Source of the DNA: Rehmannia glutinosa
Lineage: Eukaryota > Streptophyta > Magnoliopsida > Lamiales > Orobanchaceae
Length of the DNA: 64,000 bases
Reading direction: 5' to 3'
Assembly (NCBI GenBank): GCA_016081115.2
Contig: CM071928.1
Span: forward strand, 85,384,477 to 85,448,476
Position 1 is the first letter of the stretch. The number at the start of each line of letters is the position of its first letter. This document shows, piece by piece, positions 1 to 11,324 of the stretch. The translations under genes were made by a program, and so were the position numbers. Under the pieces are notes generated by a model, which was not told the origin of the DNA, searched no databases, and was given only the letters and a program-made list of their open reading frames with translations.

Positions 1-1060
1 TAACGGCACTCATATGAGATTCTTTGGGATTGCTTTGAAAACGAGCACATAGGCATACGGCATGAAGAATGTCCGGTCTACTAGCGGTTAAATAAAGTAA
101 ACTACCAATCATACCTCGATACTTGGATTCATCAACCGACTTGCCTTTTTCATCTTTGTCAATTTTGACATTGGTTGCCATAGGAGTTGAGATGGTTCTT
201 CCTTCTTCAATGCCGAACTTCTTCAAAAGTTCTTTTGTATACTTTGATTGCGAAATATAAATACCTTCTTGGCATTGCTTAATTTGAAGTCCAAGGAAGA
301 AGTTTAGCTCCCCCATCATACTCATCTCGAATTCACCTTGCATTAACTTGGAGAATTTCTTGCACAAAGATTCATTAGTAGCACCAAAAATAATATCATC
401 AACATAAATTTGCACAAGTAAACAATCTTGCCCTTTTTCAAAAACAAAGAGTGTAGTATCAACTTTACCTCTTGTAAAACCATTTTGCAAAAGAAAAGAG
501 CTAAGTCTATCATACCATGCACGGGGTGCTTGTTTTAAACCATACAAAGCCTTTTTAAGTTTATAAACATCATTAGGCCTAGAAAAATTTTCAAACCCCG
601 GAGGTTGTTTTACATAGACTTCTTCTTGAATAATACCATTTAAGAAAGCGGATTTAACATCCATTTGGTAAAGTTTGAAATTTTTGAAACAAGAATAGGC
701 AAGTAAAATACGAATAGCTTCTAAACATGCTACGGGTGCAAAAGTTTCATCATAGTCAATACCTTCTTCTTGACAATACCCTTGAGCTACTAACCTTGCC
801 TTATTTCGAACAATGTTGCCTTGATCATCAAGTTTGTTCCGGAATACCCATTTTGTACCAATAATTGTTTGAGATGGAGGACAAGGCACTAATTCCCATA
901 CATCATTTCTTTCAAATTGATTCAACTCCTCTTGCATTTCCAAAAACCAATCTTCATCCTCAATAGCTTCCTTAGCATTTTTAGGCTCTTTTTGAGATAT
1001 AAGAGCTTTCTCGGCAAAATTCCTTCGAGTCATTACTTTATCAAGGGGATCACCAATAAT
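1..1060 (-). pseudogene. Copia-1 reverse transcriptase (partial)
   Basis: Translated on the minus strand, this stretch gives the copia RT core. It includes MYGLKQAPRAWYDRLSSF and the active-site motif YVDD, coded at 395-406, followed by the LNFFLGLQI and MIGSLLYLTASRPDI blocks that lead into RNase H. The frame stays open from about 540 to the window edge, so this part is less damaged than in Copia-2. In the family, RT copies the element RNA into cDNA inside the virus-like particle. It is incomplete only because the window ends. Confidence 0.9.
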
Positions 1061-2380
1061 AAGATCTTTTGGGTGATCTCCCTTAAATTTCAATGCTACG
1101 GGAAGATTCGAAGTATCACCCCTATCTTCTTGAGGGACATTTGAACTTGAAGGTTGATCATTATGAGCATCACTTTGAACAATAGGTTCAACAATATCCT
1201 CTTCATCACTATCGTCATTGGGTATTCTTTCAACACCCGAGGCTTCATTAAATTTGATATGAATAGATTCTTCAACAACCATGCTAGTCTTGTTGTAAAC
1301 CCGATATGCTTTGCTCTTGGTTGAATACCCCATAAATATTCCTTCATCGGCCTTAGGATCAAGTTTGTCCAATTGATCCTTAGTATTTAAAATAAAGCAC
1401 TTACATCCAAATATTTTGAAATAACTAATATTTGGAGTTCTTCCTTTCCAAAGCTCATATGGAGTTTTATTCATTTTAGGACGAATATAAACTCGATTAG
1501 TGACATAGCAAGCGGTACTTACGGCTTCGGCCCAAAAATATTTTGGAAGAGAAAATTCATTGAGCATGGACCGACTCATTTCTTGTAGCGTCCGATTCTT
1601 CCTTTCGGCTACACCATTTTGTTGAGGTGTCCTTGGAGCCGAAAAATTGTGCGTATATCCCTTGGTTTCACAAAAGACTCTAAACTCACCGTCAAATTCT
1701 CCGCCTCGATCACTTGAATAGTTTTAATAGTATCTTCCTTTTCATTCTCAATGCGTCTACACAACTTAACAAACTCATTAACGGCATCGCTTTTTTATTT
1801 GCAAGAAAAAGAGCCCAAGTGTATCTAGAAAAATCATCGACAATAACGAAAGTGTAATGTTTTCCACTTAGACTAGCCGTACCAATATCCCCATACAAAT
1901 CAAGGTGAAGCAATTGTAGGGGTTTGGTAGTGGAAATTTCATTTTTGGGCTTAAAACTACTCTTAACTAATTTGTTCTTTTGACAAGTGTCACATAAGCA
2001 AATATTTTCAAAATTCAATTTGGGTAGTCCTTTTACATGTTGGTTTTTGTAAATATTTTTCAAATTCTTGTATCCAACATGTCCGAGTCGCCTATGCCAT
2101 AAACTCGTTAAATCATTATTGGCGACAAGACAAGAAACATTTTGATTAACCAAATCACTAGTACAAATTTTGTAAAGATTGCCTTTTCTATTTGCTTCAC
2201 AAATAATATTACCATTTTTAAGAATAAGGCATTTTTCTTTATTAAAAGAAACATCATAATTTGAATCACAAAGTTGGCTAACACTTATCAAATTAAACTT
2301 AAGCCCTTCTACTAAAAGAACATTACAAAAGAGAAAGAAGAGTTACCAATTTCTCCATTTCCAAGAATTTTTCCTTTGCC
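1061..2380 (-). pseudogene. Copia-1 integrase region (GAG-pre-integrase plus rve core)
   Basis: The N-terminal zinc-binding HHCC domain is readable at about 1980-2130 (LWHRRLGHVGYKNL, then CDTCQKNK). It is followed by the catalytic core (LHLDLYGDIGT, FVIVDDFSRYTWALF). The frame breaks near 1800-1710, inside the catalytic core between the first and second catalytic aspartates, and resumes in another frame toward the C-terminal region (KNRTLQEMSRSMLNE-type sequence near 1560-1600). Integrase would insert the cDNA and produce the 5-bp target duplications typical of the superfamily. At least one frameshift makes this copy non-functional. Confidence 0.85.
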
Positions 2381-2515
2381 ATTGCCGAACATGACCATAC
2401 CTCTTCTTGGAGCTTGATGTTGGTAAAAAGCTCTCTCCTCCCGGTCATATGGCGTGAACATCCGCTGTCCACGAGCCATTTCGAATCCTCCATGGTTGTT
2501 ATAGCCCCTATTACC
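2381..2515 (-). pseudogene. Copia-1 aspartic protease active-site region
   Basis: On the minus strand 2440-2490 encodes WLVDSGCSRHMTGR. This contains the retropepsin DSG triad of copia polyproteins, and the catalytic Asp codon at 2467-2469 is intact (GAC). The protease cleaves the Gag-Pol polyprotein. It lies between the zinc knuckles and the integrase, the normal copia order. It is in a different frame from the flanking open segments, so the polyprotein is broken around it. The same codon is altered in Copia-2. Confidence 0.75.
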
Positions 2516-4125
2516 TACAAAATCATTTCTTTTAGGTACCCTATAATTTTGGGGTCCATGGGGTTAGTTTTGAGACCTTTGGGTCTCCAAATATAACTAG
2601 AGCTATTTCTCAATTTGCAATTATTAGCATAATGTCCAATTTTGCCACAATAAAAACAAGTAGGAGTATGAGAGCTACTAGCACGTATGAAAGTCGGACC
2701 TTGGTTATTTTTCTTAAAGACTTTTTGAAATGGTTTGTAACCAAGTCCTTGTTTTGAATGCTCACCTCTTTGTGCATCTAAAATTTTAGTAACCTTATCC
2801 GTGCTTAAATTAAAACGATGCACATCCTTTTTCAAATTATCAATATCATTAGTGAGCATTTGTTTCTCGGTTTCAAGAGTTTGAATTTGAGTAAGGGTAA
2901 TAGCATGAACATGATCAAGAGTCTCATAAGATGTAAATAATTTATCCTTTTCTATTTTAAGCTCTTTATGCTCCTTCTTTAAACTCTTGTATTTAACAAT
3001 TAATTTTTGAAATTCATTTTGCAACTCATCAAAATCACATTGCAATTCATCAACTAAGGAGGAGGTAGAGGAGTTAGAGCGTGCCTCATTATTTTCATCG
3101 TCCATAGCCATAAGACCATGTTCGGTTTCACCTTCCTCGTCGGATGTCTCGAGTAGCTCATCCCAAGTTTTGACATCCGCATTTAGAGCCTTCTTTTTCG
3201 GAAAAAGCTTCTTTTTCTTTTGTTCCTCCTCATTGAGTTTTGGGCAATCGGCTATGAAGTGCCGGGCTTTCCGCACTTAAAGCAAGCATTATCTCTTGGT
3301 TTTCTTGCTTTATTTTTATTCACAAATTTTGCAAATTTTCGAACAAGTGCGGCCGTCTCCTCATCATCATCATCATTATCATAGTATACATTATTAGAAG
3401 AGGAAGCAAGACCTTTAGGAATATTTTGCATACCCGATTGATTGATGGTTGGTTTGGTATTTTTCCTCTCCTTGAGATAGACTTCATAGATGAGGAGGTT
3501 CCCGATGAGCTCGTCAAACTTGAGTGTCTCAAGATTTTGTGCTTCCGTGATTGCCGTCACCTTTTTCGGACCATGAGCCGGGAAGAGCATTCAATACCTT
3601 AGTCACTTTGTCTTCTTCGGAGATGACTTTACCGAGGGCCACAAGAGGATTGACAATGTTGTCAAGCCTTTCCACCATCTTGGAGATGCTTTCACCATCA
3701 TACATGTTAAAGTTTTCAAAGTCTTTAACAAGCATGGTCTTTCTAGCTTGCTTGACCTTCTTTGTCCCTTCATATATAGTCTCCAATTTTTCCCAAACCT
3801 CATGTGCCGACCTTATGCCTCGTATGCGATTGTACTCGGTGGCGGTAAGTGAGCAATGCAAAATATTTAAGGCCTTACCGTTTAGAGAGAAAGCCTTCTT
3901 ATCATTTTCATCGAACTCCTTGAAAGGTTTAGGAGTCGAGGTGCCATCCTCCAATTTTTTCGTTGGTTGATCAACTCCTTCAATAACCACATTCCATATG
4001 TCAAATCCGCACCCTTGTAGAAAGCACTCCATACGGTCTTTCCAAAATGCGTAGTTGTTGGCGTCGAACAATGGTGGCTTGTTGGTGGAGGCGCCGGTGG
4101 TGAGATAAGCGTCATTCGTAGCCAT
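2515..4125 (-). pseudogene. Copia-1 gag (UBN2-type, two zinc knuckles), frameshifted
   Basis: The likely start is the ATG at 4125 (MATNDAYLTTG). The upstream GTG-initiated extension overlaps the PBS and is rejected. The N-terminal part carries NNYAFWKDRMECFLQGCG and the UBN2 segment YEGTKKVKQARKTMLVKDFE. The middle has LNALPGSWSEK and LIGNLLIYEVYL. Two CCHC knuckles follow: one at about 3250-3290 (CFKCGKPG..HFIADC, split by a frameshift) and CFYCGKIGHYANNC near 2620-2660. Between them is a lysine/glutamate-rich coiled-coil-like stretch. Breaks near 3560 and 3265 disrupt it. Gag builds the particle and packages RNA. Confidence 0.88.
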
Positions 4126-4169
4126 GGATCTTTCCTCTTTACTCGGAACGAGCTTAGCCAAAGAGTTTG

Positions 4170-4181
4170 GCTCTGATACCA
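4170..4181 (-). other. Copia-1 primer-binding site (tRNA-iMet type)
   Basis: The minus strand reads TGGTATCAGAGCC two bases inside the LTR. This is the sequence complementary to the 3' end of plant initiator-methionine tRNA. It fixes the orientation of the element and the LTR boundary at 4184. Confidence 0.9.
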
Positions 4182-4429
4182 CTTGTTAGTCCAAGTGGCT
4201 ACGATAATCTAGAGGGGGGGTGAATAGATTATCTCGGTTTTTCAGATTTTTGCCCTCTTTTTAGAATAATCAACCAAAGACGAGAATATAAATGCGGAAA
4301 TAAAACAACACTCGTCGATTTAAAGAGGTTCAACCCACCTAGGGCCTAATCCTCTACCACCCCAGTATCTCCGGGATGGATTTCAAAAAGAAAGAAAAGA
4401 TTTTATTAATTTACCAAAAATTAATACAA

Positions 4430-4584
4430 CACCTTGAGGATTACCACAACCCTCCTTCACCACTTTGAGGATTACCACAATCCTCTTTCACCACTTTGAG
4501 GATTACCACAACCCTCTTACAACACCTTGAGGATTACCACAACCCTCTTACAACACCTTTGAAGATTACCACAACCTTCAAACA
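4430..4584 (-). repeat. 31-bp tandem repeat in Copia-1 LTR, 5 units
   Basis: Units start at 4430, 4461, 4492, 4523 and 4554. The last is diverged (gaagattaccacaacctt). Each lies upstream of the LTR start site region or within it, and copy number differs from the Copia-2 LTRs. Confidence 0.9.
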
Positions 4585-4849
4585 CCTATCACCTAGATCA
4601 CCCAAGTGTATTCTTACCACAAGAATACTCACAAGGATGTCTTGTGTTGAATGATGACCAAAATCAAGATTACAACTCAATAATGATTGATACAATATGA
4701 GTGCAAGTGTAATCAAGAATTGAAAGCCTAGACCTCAAATTTGTGCAAGTGAAAGTGCTAAGGCTAATACAACAAGATATATGAAAGTGTTTGCTTTGTT
4801 TGCTCTTTGCTTGTATGGAGTGTTGTGTCTTGTTGCTTGAATGAAGCCT

Positions 4850-4858
4850 CTATTTATA
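4850..4858 (-). promoter_or_regulatory. TATA box of Copia-1 LTR
   Basis: TATAAATAG on the minus strand is conserved at the matching place in Copia-2 (62427-62435). It lies in the LTR upstream of gag and is the likely core promoter for genomic RNA. Confidence 0.6.
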
Positions 4859-5504
4859 GGAGAGGTCTTGGCTTTGATTTCGGACATTGGCTCCTCCTTG
4901 GGGAGTGATTTCTGCAAAAGAAACCATTTAAAATCATCAATATAGCTGTTAGAAATCAATCCCACAAAATAGGGAAAAGTCATGCAAAAACGCATAGCGG
5001 ATAGTTTCTTTGTCAAACATGGGGTTCGGACCGGTCGCGCAGAGATAAGATTGAAATTGAATTCTGCGAATTTTTACAGGGGGACGGTCGAAGGGGGTGC
5101 GGCCGGCCGCCCTCACCGTGACCGGTTGCCCCTTGACGTTTTTTTTTAAACAGAGAAGTTTGGAACAAAAATCCAACTTGCAGTGCAGTCGCCCTCAGTC
5201 GGCCGGTCGACCACACCGTCGCCCACCTGGTCGGCCGGCCGCCACGCTTCTTTTTTTTTTACGTCTCATTTTTGTTTCAAAACTCAACTCAGTGCGGGTT
5301 GCCCTATAGGGCGCCTGGTCGAGCCTGAAACAAAAGTGTTGTCCAATTTTAAATCGAAAATAAACCCCAAGAAATACTCAGAAAAATAGTAAAAACATTT
5401 TAGATCGATCGGAGGTATTGGGACAACATTTAGAGACATTGTTTTGGTATAAAAACACATTTTAATAAAATCATCAAAATCATGATAAAAACATTTATCT
5501 AACA

Positions 5505-8092
5505 AAGTGGTCCGGTTTTGAGCCTCATTTGTCTCATGAACTTCGTTGGTCTCGGTGATTTTTCCAATTGAGTAGACTTGTCCTCGGCCTTATCGTGGCG
5601 TCGATTTCCATTGGTGGCTCATCATCAAAATTAAAGGTTTGTGAGTAGTCTTGGGATCGAGACTTGCTCGTGCTTGGAACATCCATGGTGAGTCTTTTAG
5701 ATGCATCACGGGGGGATGACTCGAACCTTCTTCTTCGCGCTTCCGATCCCGAGAAAGGTGACATCGGGATTATCTGGGAATCATGAAGTGCGCTTATCTT
5801 CTCGGATGGGTCGATGATAGCGGGAGGGATGTTCTCTACTTGGCTACCTTACCCGGGAAGTCTCAACCTCCCGTGGGCCTTCATTACCTCCTCCCGATCT
5901 CTCTTGCGGCGAGGCTTAGTCCTCCCTTTCGACGGTGTCGGTGTCTTAGGGTCTTCTGCGGTGGCATCCATTGGAGTCTCAACCCCATGGATTGCACTTT
6001 CATCGCCAGTGTTAACTCCCGGGGCGTTCCATCTGTGCCTCATTTGCCTCGCGGCGTCATTAGCCGGAGCGGTTGGCACCTCGGTGAAACGATCTCAAGA
6101 TCGAGCTTCGTTGAGCTTCCGTTGATGGCTTCTTTGTTCTTCTTGTGTTTGTATTTTCTCTACTTCGCCTCCTTGATTCGTTGTGGAGTCATCGCAGACA
6201 TCCTCCAACCTTGCTGCGGTGGAGGAGTTTCCCCTCGGTGGCGCGCACCACCGGTGAGTGACTTGGAATAGGGTCACTCGTCTCCAAACTCCCTTGTTTC
6301 GATTGTATGTTCGGACGTTGGGGCGGTGGTAAAACACCTTCAATAGGGGTTGGCTCGACCGGGGTCCCCACTATCCGGTTTCATCGCCAAGTCCCTTATG
6401 CTTCTTCCGAGTGTGGTGAGGGAAGTGGTGACAAGAACAACGATGGCGATTTCTTTGAACCACTCCCATTGGATCAATTTCAGTGTGTTCGGAGGACTCT
6501 CTGGTCCCTCCATCGGTCTTTGCTCGTGAAGGATTACGGATTCATGCAATGCTTGTTGCATTTGCAACTCTTCAGAAGTGGCGGCATTCTCCAGGATCCT
6601 CATCGCTATCGAGAGAGGACATAAGGAGAGGATGTGTGTGTTACGTAGTGCGGGAGATAGGACGGATGCTTGCCTTCTCACGTGCCTCGCCTCGCCTTCC
6701 TTCGCTGCTTTTCTTTCTCCTTGTCCTTGTAGATCTGCGGGATGTACGTGCGATTGTCTTCATCCGGTGTTGGGAGACAGTGGTCGGTCGAGAAGCTCAG
6801 CGATTCCTCTTCTTCTTCTTCTATGAACTCGGCCGTTGGGAATTTCCCTGGATCGACTCAACTTCCATTTCCTCCACTCACGCAGGCGATTTTGGATGTG
6901 CGGGTAAGGTGGAGATAGGATCATCACATCACTATCCGCTTTATCGCCTTCTTCTTGTGTTTTTGTGTGTGGACTACGATTTGTGTCTTACGGTTGCCTC
7001 TGCTGATCGCCTTCCCAGACTTGGCTGTTTCATCAATTACATCCGGAGACTCTACTTCTCCGGTGATCTCCGTATCTGCTCGGTGAGTGGTGACTCATTA
7101 GGTTTCTCAAGCTCGGAGTGCTTGACAATTCTTCTTCGTCTCTAGTTTGTACGAGAGGGATTTACGGTTCGAGACGACGTTTTCTTCGAGTCTTGGGCGG
7201 CGGGGGGTCTTTGGTCTCTTTTTCTCGAGGAGTTGGCCGTCTTGGCTTCTCGATTCTCCTTTTTGACGATCGGAGAAGGTATTTGGGAGTCCTTCTCGGC
7301 CGCTGGCTGCGAGGCGGGGAGGCAGGCTGAGACACTTGGGCGCGGTGACTCTCTGCTGCGGGCGGGGAGCATGTTTGGTTTTCTTTCTTTGCAGGGGCGA
7401 TCTTCTTAGCTTAGCTGCAGGGGCAGCTTTCTTCTTGGGTGGGGGAAATAGGCTGTATCTCCGGGTGGTGATTCCCCCTCACTCGTGTCGCTCTCTTGGC
7501 GTAAGCTCTCTTACGTGCGCCGAGAGAGATTTGCTCTGAACATCCTCTTGTTAACATGGAATGCTTTCCCATGTCTAAGAGGACTCCTTTCACCTCCATT
7601 AGCCGGCCAATCACTAGGCCATATCCTAGGGATCCTCCAAATGAGCCATCTTCCTTGAAGGATTTGTTCCCCACGTTCTCGGGCAGAGTGTCTTGTCAGA
7701 GACAAACTCATTGAGTTTATCTTCTTTCTGCGATGATTGCGGCCATTCTTTGTCGGCTTTGCCTTTGTGATTGGTCAAAGTCTGCCAAATTTGATGTCGA
7801 TACATTTGGCAACTATGTCCAACAACTTGTGATAATCTTCCTTCAGCAGTCTCTTGTTTGCTGTGTATACTATTTTATCAGCACAGTCGGGCTTGGCTAT
7901 TTCTTTCCAAGCATCAGCCAAGTTTACATCAGCTTCGTTAATCTCTGATGCGCCCTCTGCTGGTAGTGAGCAATGTTCGGCCAAATCCTTGGCAGAGATA
8001 GTCAGCTGCTTTCCATGAACAGATGACTTTATTCCTTCATCGTGAATCTCAGCATTCACGTAGAATTGTGCGACTTCCTCCACATATGTCAT
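5505..8092 (-). pseudogene. Transposon-type ORF (PF20167-like), main part, broken
   Basis: The first part (about 8090-7777) reads VEEVAQFYVNAEI and SVHGKQLTISAKDLAEH. This resembles the domain annotated as 'putative plant transposon protein' (Transposase_32); the family call is from memory. It joins in frame to the N-terminus at 15545-15717 if G1 and one GTCAT copy are removed. A stop near 7775 and later frame changes break it. Further open minus-strand pieces (KSFKEDGSFGGSLGYG near 7600, then Lys/Arg/Pro-rich tails down to about 5534) look like its continuation. The tail is more GC-rich than its surroundings. Copia-1 is inserted at or beyond its 3' end. Confidence 0.6.
8088..8092. repeat. 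Target-site duplication GTCAT, left copy of G1
   Basis: GTCAT immediately precedes the G1 LTR, and the same five bases follow the other LTR at 15545-15549. A perfect 5-bp duplication is typical of LTR retrotransposon insertion. Confidence 0.95.
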
Positions 8093-8359
8093 TGATAAGG
8101 GTCTTTTTATGCATGTTTTATGTGTATATTTAAGTATGATTTGAGTTATTTTATTGTTAGTTTCATAAATTTTTGATTGTACATGGTTCACATTACTCTG
8201 AGGTGCTTTTATTGGTGTAGATTGATGATTTGGAGCTGTTTTTGGTGAATTTTGGGCCATAGTTTCATGTCAAAACATACCCGGGGGTTTCTGGATGCAA
8301 AAACACTCAAAATCCCAAGCTAAACGCGTCATTTCGGGGCCTTTTCAGTCAAACACAGA

Positions 8360-8480
8360 CAGGGTGTGTTTTTAAGCACGGCCGTGCTTTTTAAAAGTCA
8401 AAAAACGAGCAATTTTTCGACCCCGACGTACCAAACACGGCCATGCCGTGCTTTTAAAGCACGGGCGTGCTTTTCGTCCA
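8360..8480. repeat. CACGGCC/GGCCGTG palindrome block, G1 left LTR
   Basis: A GC-rich patch of short inverted repeats (aagcacggccgtgctt and related) in otherwise AT-rich LTR sequence. Related blocks occur at 14066-14235, 12360-12560, 40420-40640 and 46019-46215. Lengths differ between the two LTRs of the same element. Confidence 0.85.
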
Positions 8481-8717
8481 GACTGGTTTTTCTTTGGCGG
8501 AAATTATGGAGACTTTCCCTTTCTGCTTTTTGACAACCTTTGAGCAACTTTTACACCTCATTTTGATGCACCAAGCTCTATTATTCCCTCAATTGTCATG
8601 TGGACACAATGATTCAACCAACTCAACCATGAATGTGCACACAATGATTCAACCAACAACCATGGAAGTGGAGCATTTGTTAGCATTATTGATGTGTTCT
8701 TTCACAAAGATGGTGCC

Positions 8718-8725
8718 TATAAAAG
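8718..8725 (+). promoter_or_regulatory. TATA box of G1 5' LTR
   Basis: TATAAAAG lies in the context GCCTATAAAAGCCAAG. The same context occurs, inverted, in the G2 LTRs (for example 45798-45805), so it is conserved between otherwise diverged LTRs. Confidence 0.6.
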
Positions 8726-9793
8726 CCAAGAGTTTGAGTTAGAGATATATAATTTCATGTAGTATTCATTGATAGAGAGATTCATTGTATATTCATTGTA
8801 TATTCTAAGTTTCAAAGCAAAATACATTGAGAGGATAAAAGAGAGGTAGAGTTGGAAGTTGAAGAGCAATAGAGGAGAAGGCTTGGAGCTCAACATCATT
8901 GCAATGAACCAAGGAGGAAGTCTTGTATTGGTCTTGAATAAGAGCTAAGTACACCATGTTCATTTTATTCATATCTTCTTGTGTAGTATACTCTTTTGAC
9001 AAAGCCATGTGTAGCTAAATTTCTAGTGTTTGAATGTAATGAACTCTAGAATGAATTTGTGATTAAGGTTTGTATGTTTTTAATAAAATCTTCATGTTTT
9101 GTGTGATTCACTTATATTATGCTTTATTCATTCAAATTGGTATATGCGCAATATTGATTTGAAGTTTATTTTTCATCAGGAAATCGAGAGATTCATGGTG
9201 AAATAGAACCTATATAAGTGAAAAGAGTTGCATGCAATCCTAGATATAGACGACATAAATCTTCCGGATTAGGGTCAAACCTAATATGAGAATTCACAAA
9301 TCGTTATAATCTTTGTCTTGGGGGTTTTAACTAGAAAGAGATTTTAGTTAATCAACTTGAGATTATAAGTTATTTCGCTCGATAGAGGTTTAACTTAAAT
9401 CGGGAATTTCTACGGTCCATGAAACATGAGATTTTACTAAAAGAGGTTGGTTTTTGCTTAAGGGATTATGGTTGTATTTTTATCTTGTTAAATCACAAAA
9501 ACATTCTAGAGGGATTTACATTCAAACACATTTCTAGCTCTTGATTTCTTAATTCTACAATCTATTTTTATTTGATCTTTTGTAAGTTGCAATTATTTTA
9601 AAATTCTCTATTTTTCATTTTCATTAAACAAACAAAACTCTGAAAATTGCTAGATTAAATAACAAAAAGACGGTAATTATTAGTACTTACAATCCTCGTG
9701 GGAATGACACTCGGTACTCAATAATCTATACTACAAAACGATATGTGCACTTGCCTATGGTTTTCTAGAGTAGCTTTTGAGCCATCAAGTTTT

Positions 9794-9811
9794 TGGCGCC
9801 GTTGCCGGGGA
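9794..9811 (+). other. G1 primer-binding site, tRNA-Asp
   Basis: TGGCGCCGTTGCCGGGGA is the exact complement of the 3' end of plant tRNA-Asp including its CCA. It begins six bases inside the LTR. The identical site is in G2 on the minus strand. Confidence 0.93.
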
Positions 9812-9949
9812 TTGTAATATTAAGAACACTTTATTTTTGTTAATTTAATCATTTTTTTTTATTTTTTTTTATTATTTTACCATTATCTTTCTTTTTATCT
9901 ATCTTTCTAAGTCTTGGTTTATTCTTATCCTCTTTGTTTACCGCAGTGT

Positions 9950-11300
9950 ATGCCTACTCGTCGCCGAATTTGAAGCGCGACACCGCCGGTAGCAACACGA
10001 GAGAAAGTACTATCTGAGACCACGAAGAGGATACTAACGAAAGTAAAGATTTCGTCATGGCGGATGAACAAAGAACTATGTATGATTATGCCAAACCATC
10101 CATGGACGACACGTCATCTAAAGCATCGTAAGGCCCATTTATTGCGACCCAATAATTTTGAAATCAAACCGAATGTCATTCAAATGGTGCAACAATTTGT
10201 TCAATTTGACGGCCTACCAGACGAAGATCCGAACAATCATATCGCAAATTTCCTTGAAATTTGTGATACCTTCAAAATAAATGGAGTCTCTGACGATGCC
10301 ATCCATTTGCGCCTATTCCCATTTACTCTTCGGGGACGGGCTAAACAATGGCTAAATACTTTGCCAAAGGGAACAATCACAACATGGAGCATCATGGCCG
10401 AAAAGTTCCTTTTGAAATATTTTCCACCGGCTAAAACTGCATGATTGAGGAATGAAATCTCTTCATTCACTCAAGAAGACGATGAGACCTTGTACGACAC
10501 TTGGGAGAGATTCAAATAATTGTTGCGAAAATGCCCACATCATGGTCTTCCTATTTGGATGCAAGTCCAAACATTTTACAATGGGCTACTCGTCAACAAG
10601 GCAAATGATTGATCGGCGGTGCCGGGGAACTTTGAACAATAAAACACCGGAAGCGCCCAAGATCGATAGGGAATGGCCATGAATGGCTATCAATGGCAAT
10701 CCGTCACGAGGTAAACCTAATGACGGTGGGCGTTTATAATGCAGATGCGGTGGTTACACTAGCTGCACAAGTCGAAGCTTTGACCCAAAAGATCGACGAT
10801 CTAGCGGCTCCTAAACCACCACCACCGCATGTTTTATCTTGTGAAACTTGCGGAGGATTGCATAATAATCGGGGTGCCCACACACAATACCACAAGTGAA
10901 CAGGCCAATTACGTTGGGAATCAAGCCGAGAAATTACCCAAATAATCCTTACAACACATACAATCACGGGTGGCGACAACATCCTAATTTCAGTTGGGGA
11001 AATCAAGGTCAACCACGGCCTAATCCCAATCCTAACCTACACACGCCTTCTTAGGAGTTCAAAAATCAAGGTAAGCCTAACTTGGAAGATCTTATAACAA
11101 AGTTTGTGCAATCAACGGATACTCGATTCCAAGCGGTAGAGACATCTTTAAGAAATCGGGAGGCATCTATCCATAATCCGGAAAACCAAATAGGGACATT
11201 GCAAAAATGATTTACGAAAGACCACAAGGAAGTTTTTAGGGTAACACGAGCCAAACCCAAGAGAGCATGTAAAAGCAATCACCATCAATGTTCCATATGA
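9950..11300 (+). pseudogene. G1 gag (Retrotrans_gag type), broken
   Basis: The probable original start is the ATG at 9950 (MPTRRRI, then TGA). G2 has a tryptophan codon there and lacks this stop. The longest open piece is 10064-10444. It carries the Retrotrans_gag signature FTLRGRAKQWLNTLP followed by FLLKYFPPAKT. Stops follow at 10442 and several later points, and the frame moves. A C-terminal fragment near 10693-10899 has a coiled-coil-like stretch (LAAQVEALTQKIDDLA) and a partial knuckle CETCGGLHN. No complete gag can be made from this copy, so even its particle protein would have to come from elsewhere. Confidence 0.85.
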
Positions 11301-11324
11301 TCATAACACTCCCATGCGAGAAAT

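Larger units (their letters stand above)
1..5504 (-). mobile_element. Copia-1: Ty1/copia LTR retrotransposon, 3' part outside window
   Basis: This is a minus-strand element. Reading leftward it has a 5' LTR (4184-5504), a tRNA-iMet-type PBS, gag, protease, integrase and reverse transcriptase, and it runs off the window within RT/RNase H at position 1. It is closely similar in DNA sequence and gene order to Copia-2 (54712-63092), so the two are one family. The UBN2-type gag with the motif LIGNLLIYE suggests a Sirevirus-like lineage; that is inference from motif memory. The bases after the LTR are AAGTG, but the partner duplication lies outside the window. Several frameshifts show it is not an intact autonomous copy. 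Confidence 0.95.
4184..5504 (-). repeat. Copia-1 5' LTR
   Basis: The LTR begins TGTTAG and ends CTAACA as read on the plus strand (1321 bp), and matches both Copia-2 LTRs. It carries five tandem 31-bp units built on a ttgaggattaccacaacc core (4430-4584), whereas each Copia-2 LTR has three. A minus-strand TATAAATAG at 4850-4858 is a good core promoter. A GC-rich island of GGCC/ACCGGT palindromes lies at about 5029-5310. The LTR would supply promoter and polyadenylation signals. Confidence 0.93.
8093..9787 (+). repeat. G1 5' LTR
   Basis: It starts TGATAAGG and ends GAGCCATCA (1695 bp). It is nearly identical to the right LTR but lacks about 50 bp of the CACGGCC palindrome block near 8430. It contains a TATA box at 8718-8725. 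Confidence 0.95.

Noticed and set aside
4126..4182. N-terminal extensions of copia gag starting inside the PBS (also 61765-61821)
   Set aside because: They begin at GTG within the tRNA primer-binding site. The conserved ATG (MATND) is the sensible start.
5783..7540. Several plus-strand ORFs of 70-220 codons in the GC-richer patch
   Set aside because: They overlap minus-strand transposon ORF pieces, show no motif, and look like frames opened by composition.
8467..9008. Short ORFs repeated at 8467-9008 and 14075-14762
   Set aside because: They recur only because the two G1 LTRs are duplicates. No protein feature.
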